From Xanthostigma xanthostigma (Eukaryota; Arthropoda; Insecta; Raphidioptera; Raphidiidae), in assembly GCA_963575645.1 (NCBI GenBank), contig OY754469.1, forward strand, positions 24,694,001 to 24,758,000: DNA of 64,000 nucleotides. Reading direction: 5' to 3'. Both the position numbers and the translations under genes were made by a program. A model generated the notes under the pieces. That model saw only the letters and a program-made list of their open reading frames with translations, was not told the origin of the DNA and did no database searches. This document shows positions 1-10,615 of the stretch, one piece after another (positions within the stretch are counted from its first letter, which is position 1; every line of letters begins with the position of its first letter).

Positions 1-1141
1 GATGAGCAATACGAAATGATTTTGACAAATTCGTATTGTTACAATGTGCTACAGAGAATTTAACACATTTTTGAAAATCGACCATTTTTCGGAGCTCATA
101 GCTAGGCAAAGATTGGAGATAGATAAAAAGTGTGAAAGCTAAAGTTGTAGAGAATTTTATCAGCTTTCATTATGTATTACAACAAAATTTCGTACGACGT
201 ACCGCGTTCGAGATGAAAGCAAAAAACCAAAAAACGGGACCTTCTTTGTGCTCCCCCCCCTTCGGGCGTACCTCGGAGGGGTAAGGACTTTGAGTATGTT
301 TATCTCCTAACTAGTCCAAACAAAGTTCCTAAGTCAAATGTTCTGCTTTCGACTTTTCCATCTAGAATTATTCGTTGCTTAAGCTATTGTACAATAAAAC
401 CGTTTAACTTAAAAAGCTTTTTTTATCTATTTTTTAGACTAATAATTCAGGTGTAAACGCCAAACAAACATATGATAAAAGTAATCATTCACCATTTTTT
501 ATGAACGTTCCATTGTACCACGTGTCGTGCAAGAATTGTGAGAGACGAGAGGTGTACCATAACGAATGATGATCGTAATGTGTATATTTTTTGTTATAAT
601 GTAACATTATTTTATGTTGCAAACACGTGCTATTTTATCAGCCAATTGCCTTATATGTAGTCTATTATCCACGTACGCTAATTGATGGAACTAATTGGTT
701 CCAGCCCAGTACATTTGATGGTTTTCGGACGGATATTAAAACGGGTAACATAATATAACAACCAAATGCATCTTACTTATTGGTCATTGGCCACTGAATC
801 TTTGAGTAGACAAGTAGACAACAGTGTCACTGACTTTTCTATTTGTCGAACACATTGACGGAGTATTTTAGATTTAAAACACCGATTTTACCTAAGTAAT
901 TTGCGTCTGTATTGAAAATGAAATAATATTTTTGGGTTTCTCTAAAATAATATTCATTCTATTGAAGGAGATTTATTTGGTTGACGAACAATTGAAAAAT
1001 AAGCTTTACACTTGTGGCCAACGTTTCGAAAAATATATTTTCATTATCAGGGCCTATTAGTCGCGTCAATGAATACATTAAACAGGCAAAACTTCGAAGT
1101 CCGCAAGAACAGCTCCGATTTTGATGATTTTTTTAATCTTG
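1..1141. other. Intergenic AT-rich DNA, no gene recognised
   Basis: No coding exon can be supported here. A C-run followed by a GC-richer patch lies near 254-285, in a stretch that reads like an interspersed repeat. From about 1050 the sequence resembles 57570-57625 (shared 'GTCGCGTCAATGAA'), so a dispersed repeat begins before the better-conserved block at 1142. Confidence 0.4.
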
Positions 1142-1850
1142 TTTTTTTTTATATTATTGAAAATCAGAAACCTTTTAGGGCGGGGAACGAATTATTTATA
1201 TTGTTTAAGGGACTAGGGCTAGTCAGAGGCATGGAAGATTTTTTAATATTTTTTTTCGAAAAAATTTAATTTATTTTATAAAGCTAATAATATTTCAACT
1301 TGACCACTAAATTTTCAAAAAAAAAAAATTCTGGACGAAGTTATAGCTATTTTTGTTGGACATCTCACAAGTATGTAATGTTTTACGGTGACCATCATAA
1401 CTTTGTGCTGGTTCATCCAAAATCGATAAAACAAAGAAAAGTCTTTAGGGTAATAGTAAATCTAGGACTTAATCTAGGATTTTTTTTGAAAATTAATAAA
1501 ATGGCGGCTTCTAAAAGCTTACACCCGAATTTGCAAGGACAGATTGTTAAAAAAGTCGAAGTTTTCAACAAAAACAAAAATCCTTCGATCAAGTCCTTGT
1601 TCTTTATGCTTTCAATAAGCTGTAAAAATTTCATTTAAATCCATTGAGTGGTTCTTAAATTTTAGTGGTCACCGACTTCGAAAACATAGTTTTGAGAAAA
1701 ACGCGTTTAAAGATTTAGTCTTACCTACACCGAGTCATCTAATCCTGGGCCATATAATAATTATCTCGGAAACTATTTATTCAATTCATTTAAAATTTTC
1801 AGGAAATATTATTTAAACATCATACTACAAGAAAATGCAAAAAAAAATAA
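1142..1850 (+). repeat. Dispersed repeat copy A (second copy at 58295-58950)
   Basis: This block and 58295-58950 are two diverged copies of one repeat in the same orientation. Shared landmarks in order are GGGGCGGGGAACGAATTATT-like sequence, a CATCATAA...TGTGCTGGTTCATCC stretch, AAAATGGCGG followed by CTAAAAGCTTACACC, and GGCCATATAATAATTATCTC. Short open frames on both strands here are not conserved between the copies and are not treated as genes. The element class is unknown. Confidence 0.7.
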
Positions 1851-3360
1851 ATCGATTTTTAACAAAATCTTGACTATCCCCATTTGAAGAGTGAAATGCT
1901 GGTCAAAGCTTAGATCAAACGGAATTCTTTAAAAAAAATGTTTGGCTTTTTTTGAGTTATAAAAATTGGTGACGCGAATTTACCGTATTACAAACCGTAA
2001 ATAAATCAATAAGTTATTAATGTAGTCATGGCTCATTCTAATCCGTTCATTTTATATAGAGTATAAAGCTTCGTTACTTTGAATATGTTTAATATTTTAA
2101 GAAGGGTGTATTGTTTTAATTTTAAAAAATCAGTCAATTGCAATTTGCAAGCTATACTAACGCAGGTTCCGTGCCATCAACTCACCACTTGTGTGTTCTA
2201 TAGTCAAATTTTAGTTCTTCAGTTATAAAGAAATAAACAACAAATTGTTTATAACAATTGTCGCGCTAGACTTTTTCAATTCTGATAATTTTCGTTCCAT
2301 CTACATCGAATTCTCAATGATCATGATTTTTTCAGATTTTTTTGAGCGATTATTTAGAAATGTGGGTAGGGGACAGCTATTTTTAAACGCTTTTTTTCGA
2401 ATAAGCTTAAGAAATAAACAAAAAATATATATAATATATATTGTTGCATTCGTGCTTCAATAAGCTGTCAGTTGATACCCTACGGCCTACATGATACCCT
2501 TGAAAAATGTTTTTTTATCATTTTCCAATTCACCCATTGAAGTTAACCCAACTTAATCCAACTTTTTATACTTCACGTTTGTGATTAGGCGTACACTCTT
2601 CTTCTGTGCCAAATTGCAAATGTTTACGTTAAATAATTTGAGAGAAAATCGCCTATGACGGACGGACGGACATCGAATTTATTCCATAAGTGTTTTGTTT
2701 GCACAGAACACTAAAAAAATAAACAATTTCTACATTTTAGAATAATAAATTATATGCTGCATATATAATCTAAAAAAAATAATTCTTTTGATAGTTACTT
2801 GTTCAAATTCGATTGATTTCAAATGAACTATAATCTATTTAACTGAGCTTTTTAGGGAAGTGCCTAATCTATAACTAAACTGTCTAAAAAAGCAACAGTT
2901 TCGATAATTTCTTTACCAAAATTTAAATTTTAAATGGAACATATTAATTAGTCATGCCGTCGGACTTTTAGAAATGGAAATGCACGTTTATTTATTAATT
3001 TGGGGGTAGTGTAATGTAGACGAATATATTAATGTCATTGTTATGGATCTACGGAGTTCCAGTCGGTGACTTGCACTCGTATTCTGAAACAGTTTTATTC
3101 AATGAATTCTATGAATAATGAAACAATTTTTAATTGATATTTCTTCTTCTCGTACAATGTGCAACAGAATTAATGATTTTAGAGGTTTATTCAAAACAAA
3201 AGAGTTTCATTCACAAAATAAAAAGTAGTATTAAACAAAAATTAGCACGTTCGACTTTAAAATTCATTCCGACGCGAACAGTGATAATTAGGCACACTAC
3301 CACTAGCGGTGAGTGCAATAAAAAACTTAGTAATAAGTGGACACTATATTACATTATAGT
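1851..3360. other. Non-coding AT-rich stretch
   Basis: No exon with splice sites and no recognisable protein similarity was seen. Short open frames near 2245-2463 and 3134-3385 are low-complexity and unconvincing. The missing 5' exon or exons of the gene at 5244 could lie here or left of the window, but none was found. Confidence 0.35.
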
Positions 3361-4100
3361 AGAGCTTTCAAACATTTTCGGGTAGGTATTTGAGGCAACG
3401 TGGAAATTTGTGTAATGCTTCTTTTGTCTGAGCACAAAATCGAAGACCTTGCTGAAGGGTACTGGGGTCTAGCCAAGCCTTGAATTTTTAAAAAAGTCCT
3501 TGAGACATTGTCAAATTTTAATACCTTCAAATATGGTATTTAATGAAATAAATAATAAATAAGCCGGATCATTTAGTCGGGTCAAAATGTTTGCCAGGCG
3601 GTTACAAAACTATAGGTTGAAGTGTCTATTATACGTGAGGGCGGGTAAGACGTTACGGGTAAATTTAAGTGTGTGAGAGAGAGCCTATACATGTTGAGTT
3701 GAAGCGTGCTGCGATGTGATTGACTCTCGCAAGGCGCCTTTATCATGGTCTCTCTCACAGTTCAACTTAGCGTCGCGTCTTAGTCATACTCACGTTTAAT
3801 AGACACTTCAACCTACAGACTACAGTTTTGAAACCGCCTGGCAAACATTTTGACCCGACTAAATGATCCGGCTTATTTATTATTTATTTATTAAATACTA
3901 AATTTGAAGGTATTAAAATTTTACAATGCCTCATGGACTTTTTTGCAAATAAAATTTCACAAATTTAAATATTCAAGGTGTGACTAGGTTCCACTACTCT
4001 TCAGCCAGGTCTTTGATTTTGTGTTCAGACATTACAAAAGAAGTGTTACAAAATTTTTCACGTTGCCTCAAATACCTACCCAAAAATGTTTGATAGCTCT
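3361..4100. mobile_element. Palindromic (foldback) MITE, 740 bp
   Basis: The segment folds back on itself over its whole length. The left end AGAGCTTTCAAACATTTTCG pairs with the right end near 4081-4100, and matching positions sum to about 7461. Further pairs are the AAGCCGGATCATTTAGTCGG block near 3560 with CCGACTAAATGATCCGGCTT near 3857, and the GCCAGGCGG/CCGCCTGGC pair. The centre near 3731-3740 is itself the palindrome AAGGCGCCTT. There is no coding capacity, so it is probably a non-autonomous DNA element. No target-site duplication could be fixed. Confidence 0.75.
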
Positions 4101-4474
4101 CGGGGCTTAGTGATTTTTCTACGAATAATTGCTGGTACTGACGTTACTTTTGAAATACATTTATTTCTGAACAAAATATCTGCCGATTTCTTTCATATTT
4201 TAGAATAGTGATTATTTAAGTACATTTGATTCGTGGATTGTTTCCGCCTCTATTTCTAAATCAACCTGTGAATAAAATGCTTAGCAAAATTATATTCTAA
4301 ATTAAATCTGAATGTGGAAAACGAATGTCACTATTATTTCCTGAGAAATAATGCCAATAATTATTGTAATGCCATGTGGACGTGCGTATTGATTAACTCT
4401 ATATTATAATGTGTACATTTTTGGTATTTCGATCACTTGGTATTAATCATATATTTAATAATTTACTATATGCA

Positions 4475-4845
4475 TCATTGTCTATCTACTCAATGTGCGG
4501 TAAGTGTACGCAACAAAGCATATCGAGAATATATCTGCGTATCTTTCTTCGATGTAATTCCCTGATTTCTCCGATGATAGGATTGGTTGGTGTACTTGCA
4601 TTCAATCCGAATAAAGTATCTCTGTTTCAAAAACTTTGTCTTTGTGTATGACGTTAACATGGGCGTACCCAGCTTTTGGCCCAAAAGGGGGCAAATTAGA
4701 AATTTTTAAGCTGAGTTCTCCGTGCTTGTTTTGCCCTCCTGGATACGCCAGGGCTTACGGCGTAAAAAAAGACAGAAGTATATGTTTGCACCCTAATGGT
4801 TCGGTTGAAATTTTATTCCTATGCTCGGTATAGAATAAAAGTATA
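4475..4845 (+). repeat. Interspersed repeat, about 365 bp (copy 1)
   Basis: This is a copy of a short dispersed element seen again at 10262-10615, inverted at 42272-42650, partially at 42122-42225 and internally deleted at 43070-43262. It begins near TCTACTCAATGTGCGGT and ends near TCGGTATAGAATAAAAGTAT. Its middle contains TGGGCGTACCCAGCTTTTGG and GCCCTCCTGGATACGCC. Open frames inside it appear in the same places in the copies but are not conserved genes. Confidence 0.7.
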
Positions 4846-5042
4846 TGGTTGTTAGGAATCATAATGTTTTTAGTGGGCTGATTTGAAATTCTTGCTCGTG
4901 ACAAGTGTTGTATGTTGTATATTTTTGTTGCAACACGTGTCAAAAAAAAGTTGTATATTTGATTTAAAAAATGTTATTTATTCGAAGAGTTCTATTCAGA
5001 CGTTAATCTAAGATTTAAAAAATGCACAGTTCAAATTAAAAA

Positions 5043-5160
5043 AAAACTGACGCGTCAGGCCTGACGCGAGTTTAACATTTTTTACCCATTACAAAAAAAC
5101 TTACGCGTCAGAGCGTCAGATCTGACGCGAGTTTAACATTTTTTACCCATTACAAAAAAA
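5043..5160 (+). repeat. Two-copy 61-bp tandem repeat with CTGACGCG palindromes
   Basis: CTGACGCGAGTTTAACATTT followed by TTTTACCCATTACAAAAAAA occurs twice, 61 bases apart. Each copy is preceded by small inverted motifs (CTGACGCGTCAG, and GCGTCAGATCTGACGC). It sits just upstream of the first supported exon of the PhnD-like gene, in presumed intron. Confidence 0.7.
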
Positions 5161-5243
5161 TTGTACAACGCCGCTAAAGAAGTTTTCACTTCAAAAATTT
5201 TGTCTGAATTATGTTCATAACTAATAATTAAATTTGTTTTCAG

Positions 5244-5394
5244 CGTTTATGACTCCAAGTATGTACCTGAAATTAGTTGAGGATAAAAACACATTCGTAG
5301 AACTTTTGCCGGCGACACCAGTATTCAAACACAAAAATAACACCTCAGAAGCTGCTGGATATTACGCTGATGTTATTGTACATATTGATAAAAT
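5244..5394 (+). CDS. PhnD-like gene, first supported exon
   Basis: Acceptor TTTTCAG ends at 5243 and donor GTAAGT starts at 5395. The exon begins with the last two bases of a codon and encodes FMTPSMYLKLVED through IVHIDK plus two bases of the next codon. The phenylalanine-methionine-threonine-proline start corresponds to the hinge strand where PhnD proteins have a conserved 'tPs.Yl' segment. Confidence 0.85.
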
Positions 5395-7238
5395 GTAAGT
5401 TTGAATTGATAAAGAACATGAAAGAAAAAAACTCCTTCCATACTAATATCATAAATGCGAAAGTTACTCTGTCTGTCTATTACGCTTTCATGGCTAAACT
5501 GCTGGGCCGATTGTGATGTAATATGGAGATTGTTTAAACACTGGGGAAAGCGACAGTCACATGAAATCATACTCTACAACCGTTGCATGATTACGTCCCA
5601 TTTAGTCCACAGCTCACGCTGCAATCGATTCAGTTGTTCCCACTATATACTCTGCACCCGGCCAATATAATATGACGATTACTTAACAGTGCATTTGTTT
5701 TATAGGCGGTTTTTATATGCTGATGAGTTATTAGACCTCAGAGGAAGTCGATGGGCGTACAGCAATGCCAATTCCATAAGCGGTAGTAAAATTCTGCTTA
5801 ACAGATTGAAAGATCTAGGTGAAAATGCCTCATTCTTTGGAAATGCTTTAAGTATGTAATTAAACGTGATAATTAAATTTTATTGTATTTTGATAATAAT
5901 TACTGCATCGCTTAAAAAAAGTCACATTTGATAATTCATATTAATTATGAAAAGGTACTTTCATAGCTGTAGATGCTTCATAAACGTCAGTAGCGTATAG
6001 TACGGTTAAAATATTCTAGGTAGTCACTAATACACTTTTATGCTGGGTCAGTGGCGGATTTGCACTAAGGCCCAGTAAACCCGGGCCTAGGCCGGCCAGA
6101 TATTAGGGGTGGCCAATCGTGACAAAACACATTATGGCGTATGGCGGGCCGCACTGCAAAAAAATATTATATTAAGGGTTGTACTAAGGGGTTAAATTTT
6201 TATTTTGCCCAAAAACAAAAAAGTTTAGTTTACATAATGAAGCTAAACTGTCTGTATTAGCAAATACACTAGATTGTCGGCAGGGTTTGGCACTGCGACC
6301 CGAGTTTTTATATTATTGGTATGGAGGTACCCTCCATAATTATTGGGAACAAATCACGAACCTACATTTTTGTATTTAAAGCGTCTTTTATAATTTTTAA
6401 GAACCCTTATGTGCAAAAAGTATACAATATTTTGTACGGCCGATACTTGGCCATAGGTATATCGGTATCGGCGAAAAAAATCATATCGGTCGATCCCTAA
6501 TTTACGCATTGTCAAATATAATTTTTACATTTATTTTAGGATCCGGTTCTCATCTGGGCTCTTTAAAAATGGTGATGAATAAACAAGCTGAAGCTGCAAG
6601 TATCGATGCTACAACTTTAGAAGCATATCGTAACTCATTCCCAGATACAATAAAGGACGTTGTTGTTTTGGAGAGTATTGGACCACTACCTCCTTATCCA
6701 ATAGTCGTGAACAATAGATTAAGTGGTATGATTTGAATACATCCTAAAACACCACACTAGCGTCCAGTTATAACCTCAGCATTAATTAACCGATTAATTT
6801 CCAACCTGGGAACTGGAAACTTGTACCTAATACACGAGTCAAGGAAATCTCATATAAACAATGAGACCTTTACGATCTCGAATGTAAAAATAATAATAAA
6901 TATAAAATATGATACCCCTCGCAGTTAGAAATCGAGGAGAAATAGCAGGCGATTAAAGTTGTAGAATCCACTGGACTCCAGTGTCGTGTTTGAGACTGAA
7001 TTTTAAAGTGTTTGAGGGTAAAAAAAACAATTTATTAATAAAGAGAACAACATTTTACTTTGTAGAATCGTTGAGACGGAAACTAGCAAGCGCCCTATTA
7101 GCTTTTCCGTATAAGGATCCAAAGTTGGAGAAATTTGGTTTAGTTAGATTCATTCCTAATTATCGAGATGCCTACGATGAAATAAAGGAAATGAATAAAA
7201 CTGCAAATCACACACGATTTGATGTGCCTTATTATTGA
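5244..7238 (+). CDS. PhnD-like phosphonate/phosphate-binding-domain protein, last four exons (partial gene)
   Basis: Exons 5244-5394, 5706-5851, 6540-6725 and 7066-7238 join in one frame to give 217 residues and a TGA stop. The first exon enters with two bases of a codon, so at least one upstream exon is missing. Domain-diagnostic segments in order are FMTPSMYLKLVED, ELLPATPVF, GYYADVIVHID, LLDLRGSRWAYSNANSISGS, SGSHLGSLKMV, QAEAASIDATTLEA, SIGPLPPYPIVVNNRL and RFIPNYRDAYDEI. This order matches the periplasmic phosphonate-binding (PhnD, substrate-binding protein type 2) fold known from bacterial ABC transporters and, as I recall, also from uncharacterised animal proteins. Ligand and location are unknown; no signal peptide can be judged without the N terminus. 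All introns have GT/AG borders. It ends 273 bases from the oppositely oriented MRPS36/KGD4 stop codon. Confidence 0.85.
5706..5851 (+). CDS. PhnD-like gene, second supported exon
   Basis: Acceptor TTATAG ends at 5705; the donor GTATGT follows the exon. It encodes RFLYADELLDLRGSRWAYSN and then SISGSKILLNRLKDLG..FFGNAL. The 'dLrG..wAy....S.SG' pattern is typical of the second lobe of phosphonate-binding proteins. The phase fits both neighbours. Confidence 0.85.
6540..6725 (+). CDS. PhnD-like gene, third supported exon
   Basis: Acceptor TTATTTTAG ends at 6539 and donor GTATGA starts at 6726. It encodes SGSHLGSLKMVMNKQAEAAS, DATTLEAYRNSFPD and then ESIGPLPPYPIVVNNRLS. The SGSH...QA..A.ID and PLPPYPIVV motifs are the clearest family signatures of the protein. 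Confidence 0.88.
7066..7238 (+). CDS. PhnD-like gene, terminal exon
   Basis: Acceptor TTTGTAG ends at 7065. The exon encodes ESLRRKLASALLAF, then EKFGLVRFIPNYRDAYDEIK, and ends FDVPYY before TGA at 7236-7238. The open frame extends a little upstream of the acceptor, but the splice site and phase support the start given. Confidence 0.87.
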
Positions 7239-7361
7239 AGTAATTTTTTCAAAGCGATGTTCCAATGTATTTTATTTTTTTATTTAGTTATTTTACGATT
7301 TTGTACGTTCGAAATAAGTTGATCTTGTTTCATTCACTTGTAATCATAAAAAAGAAAGGTA

Positions 7362-7380
7362 AATAAAAAAAATCAATAAA
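7362..7380 (+). other. Polyadenylation signals of the PhnD-like gene
   Basis: AATAAA occurs at 7362-7367 and again at 7375-7380, about 125-140 bases after the stop codon at 7238. No other AATAAA lies closer to the stop. The actual cleavage site cannot be seen. Confidence 0.6.
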
Positions 7381-7511
7381 TATTTCAATTTGTTTTGTGT
7401 ATTTTATTTCAATTTAGAGAATTATTTCCTATAGAACTAATAGAGGATAACATGCATATTTTATAATGATGAGAAACTACAGCTAACTTTATTTGATAGT
7501 ACATAATATTT

Positions 7512-7643
7512 TCATTCTGGGCCTCCTCTATTAATATATTCTATTTCTTTTTCATCAATAGGGCGCCTCTGGTATTTTGGCGGTAACTGATAATCTTCTA
7601 TAATATATTGAGGGCCAGAAGATTGTTGCGATACAGCTGACTG
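7512..7643 (-). CDS. MRPS36: MRPS36/KGD4 exon 2
   Basis: The exon is 43 codons plus stop. It starts QSAVSQQSSGPQYIIEDYQL and ends with the conserved C-terminal block PPKYQRRPIDEKEIEYINRG then GPE. Acceptor TTTCTAG precedes it. A possible minus-strand AATAAA (TTTATT on the plus strand at 7488-7493) lies 19 bases after the stop, so the 3' UTR may be short or may overlap that of the PhnD-like gene. Confidence 0.88.
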   Translation of the reverse strand, partial: QSAVSQQSSGPQYIIEDYQLPPKYQRRPIDEKEIEYINRGGPE

Positions 7644-7826
7644 CTAGAAATATTAAAATTGCAATATTTCATTAGTTAAAATAATAAAATTATACATTCT
7701 TACCTGATTAAGTGAACTGTGTTGTGGTACGACAGATTGTGCACCATGAGATCGGAATTTAATAGAAGGTACTCTGGCTCTTGCACTTTGCAGTGTAATA
7801 AATCGAACTGATCCCAAAACAACCAT
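7512..7826 (-). CDS. MRPS36: MRPS36/KGD4-like small mitochondrial protein (2-oxoglutarate dehydrogenase adaptor), complete two-exon gene
   Basis: Exon 1 is 7826-7704 (ATG at 7826) and exon 2 is 7643-7512 (TGA at 7514-7512). Together they give 84 residues. The intron is 60 bases with donor GTAAGA and acceptor TTTCTAG. The C-terminal segment LPPKYQRRPIDEKEIEYINR followed by GGPE is the hallmark of MRPS36/KGD4; the human protein ends in a near-identical pattern. KGD4 is a subunit of the mitochondrial 2-oxoglutarate dehydrogenase complex that tethers E3 to the E2 core; it was earlier listed as small-subunit ribosomal protein S36. The N terminus (MVVLGSVRFITLQSARARVP) is basic and hydrophobic without acidic residues, as in a mitochondrial presequence. 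At 84 residues it is slightly shorter than the human protein (about 103). It is transcribed toward the PhnD-like gene. Confidence 0.88.
7704..7826 (-). CDS. MRPS36: MRPS36/KGD4 exon 1
   Basis: The exon is 41 codons, from ATG to ...VVPQHSSLNQ, ending at CAG|GTAAGA. No upstream in-frame ATG with coding sequence is visible, so this start is preferred. It carries the likely mitochondrial targeting region and the variable linker. Confidence 0.83.
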
Positions 7827-8160
7827 TTTGAAATAATTATAAGATATTATTGAAGTTATTTTATAAAAATTTACATAACCATAATATCTGTCAAAACCAT
7901 TTAAGTGAGCACTTCGTATTACAGATTGGCCACCCTTAAAAGTTAAAAAGTTTGAAATGAAAAGGCGTATACCAAGGAGAATATAATATTTTGCACTTTT
8001 GACAAACTTTGCACCTCTGACTATTTAGAAATGGATAGCTAGTTGTACGTTATCTCTGGTTGTACCTTTCCCCGTAAAACGATCGGCAGCAGCATCTAAA
8101 CTTTTGTGAGGTAGCAGATCTGATTATTTTGGTTACCTAATTGGTTGTAATTGAATATTT

Positions 8161-8702
8161 TTAGACGCGAATAGCGTTAGCTAAAGCGCCTATATGTACT
8201 CGCTTTGTCTGTGAATCTGTATGTCACGTTTTTTTGAGGATTGTGTACAGCTCAAACGCCTTAAGCGATTTTAAAAAACTTTCTTTTGTTCGATTTGTCT
8301 CCGGGTAAGTAAGGTTCCAACGTCGCCCGATTTTTGAATTTTGACCCCAGAGGGGAGTAATAAAGAAAAAACGAAGTTTTTCGCTTATAACTCATTCAAT
8401 TTAAATCAGATCGGCTCAAAACCTGTCTTACACGAAAGAGGAGAAAATTTTACATACCTACCAAATATTCGTACAACAGAATCTGCCCAAACGGTTTTTT
8501 TTATATAGATTTAAGTATATAGAAATAAATTCAATTTGATATAACCGATGGTATCTTTCGGTTATCTCTCTCTGTTATATAGTGTAATATGATAATTTAA
8601 AGATTGCATATGTTCTGTCTTAAAATAAAATTGGTCGATAATTTTATTTATTAAAATAATAAAATAAAAAGATTGAATACTTGCCCATATACCCCCACTG
8701 GT
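8161..8702 (+). mobile_element. 'CGCGAATAGCG' family element, short copy
   Basis: It starts GACGCGAATAGCG then TTAGCTAAAGCGCCTATATG and ends CATATACCCCCACTGGTTT. The same ends bracket a much longer copy at 21707-25057, and its internal blocks recur at 11930-13125, 21900-22200, 53860-54060 and 57775-58200. This copy lacks the tandem arrays of the long copy and looks like an internal deletion derivative. No coding capacity was seen, and the class of element is not known to me. Confidence 0.65.
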
Positions 8703-8764
8703 TTGAAAATTAGATTTACTTTGAAATTTATGATTGGAACGAGTGTTGGTAGTGTAGATTATAA

Positions 8765-10205
8765 ATATTTATACTAATAGATAGCGATTGTCTAACCTTG
8801 AGCACTGTGCGGAATGGTTACAATTAGAAGCCATTTTGACTGATTTTAACTGAGGGAAACGCCGTAAAAAGCGCGCGAGATTCAAAAATATTAAATATTC
8901 TATAATATGATGTTATTGGAAAAACAATAAAACTCGCAGTAAACAGTGATATTACGCTCCAAAACCTATTTTTATATTGAAACGTTTCAATATAAAAATA
9001 GGTTTTGGATATAATCAAGAAAAAGCTTAGAACATTGACACTTTGACATCACTGTGGTTGGCATGCATCGTATATCATGACGTCACATAAGCCCGCCAAC
9101 ATGACCGACTGTTTAAACTGTCTAGTTTTGAATGTTAATTTTTTTTTCTTATGATATTACATTTTTAAATGAATATCATTTTTTTTTCGTATTATGGTTC
9201 AATAAATAATCAATTAAAAATATTAAAAAAACACATGCATAATATGACCTATTGATAAATCGTGAAAAATTTGTTCATTCCACTGTCGATTTTGTTATAC
9301 GCAACGTTTTGGTTCTGAACTACATTTTTTTTTTTCAATAAAAATTATTTTCAAAATATATTAATTTCCATGAAAATAAAGTAGAAACTACATTTTTATA
9401 CTGAAACGTTCCATAAATAATTTATGAAACATTTCAGTATAAAAATACGTTTTGGAGCGAAATATCACTGTTTACTGTGTTTTGTTGTTTTTCTCAATAA
9501 AATCATATTATAGAATATATCATATTTTTGAATCTCGCGCGCTTTTTACGGCGTTTCCCACAGTTGAGATGGCTTCTAAAAGGGACAGAAGGCGCTAGTG
9601 TATTAAATACATAGATATATATTATATATATTTAATAGATTGCGGATCTATCCTTCATACACTAGCGCCTCCTGTACCTTTTAGAAGCCATCTTGTACCT
9701 GGAACATATTAATTTTTTTTTTTAATTTTATAATATGATTTTATTGAGAAAAACGACAAAACTCACAGTAAACAGTGATATTTCGCTCCAAAACCTATTT
9801 TTATACTAAAACGTTTCAAAAATTACAAAATTGAGCATAATTAATATAATGTAAAAGCTTAGAACATTTTACATTGTTAATTTGGCATCAAGGTTGACAA
9901 GCATTGATGCCAATCTGACAATGTAAAATGCTCTAAGCTTTTATATTATATTTATGCTCAGTTTTGTAATTTTTGAAACGTTTCAATATAAAAATAGGTT
10001 TTGGAGCGAAATATCACTGTTTACTGCGAGTTTTATTGTTTTTCCATTAACATCATATTATAAAATATTTAATCTTTTTGAATCCCGCGCGCTTTTTACG
10101 GCGTTTTCCACGTACAAAATGGCTTCCATATGGCTTCTAATTGGAACCATTCCGCACAATGCTCAAGGATAGGCATCCGCTATCTATTAATATATATATA
10201 TCTAT
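8765..10205. mobile_element. Nested palindromic repeat cluster, 1.4 kb
   Basis: The outer ends are inverted copies: ATAGATAGCG...CTTGAGCACTGTGCGGAATGG at 8780-8818 against CCATTCCGCACAATGCTCAAG...CGCTATCTAT at 10150-10190. Inside are four copies in alternating orientation of a block with GGTTTTGGAGCG, ATATCACTGTTTACTG and GCGCGCTTTTTACGGCG (near 8828-9004, 9380-9580, 9690-9812 and 9960-10140). Between them are further hairpins at 9590-9700 and 9813-9965. Open frames at 8824-9018 (-) and 9954-10172 (+) are two copies of this repeat, not genes. Confidence 0.72.
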
Positions 10206-10261
10206 GATTAAATATATATATCGATGATGGGTACATATTAATTAATTAACTTATATGAATC

Positions 10262-10615
10262 ATTGCCTATCTACTCAATGTGCGGTGAGTGAACGCAACG
10301 AAGCATATCGAAAATATATCTGCGTCTCTTTCTTTGACGTAATTCCCTGATTTCTCCTATGATAGGATTGGTTGATGTACTTGCATTCAATCTGAATAAA
10401 CTATATGTTTCAAAACCTTTGTCTTTTTCTATGACGTTAACATGGGCGTACCCAGCTTTTAGCCCAGGAGGGGGCAAATTAGAAATTTCTTAAGCCGGGT
10501 CCCCCGTGCTATTTTTGCCCTCCTGGATACGCCAGTGCTTACAGCGTAAATAAAGACAGAAGTATATGTTTGCACCCTAATAGTTCAATTGCGATTTTAT
10601 TCCTATGCTCAAGAT
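10262..10615 (+). repeat. Interspersed repeat, about 365 bp (copy 2)
   Basis: This is the second copy of the family at 4475-4845, in the same orientation, beginning CCTATCTACTCAATGTGCGG. It is truncated at the right end after TTCCTATGCTC. It abuts the palindromic cluster on its left. Confidence 0.7.

Noticed and set aside
8824..10172. Two similar open frames (64 and 72 residues) on opposite strands
   Set aside because: They are copies of the non-coding block in the nested palindrome, present also in broken form at two other places inside it.
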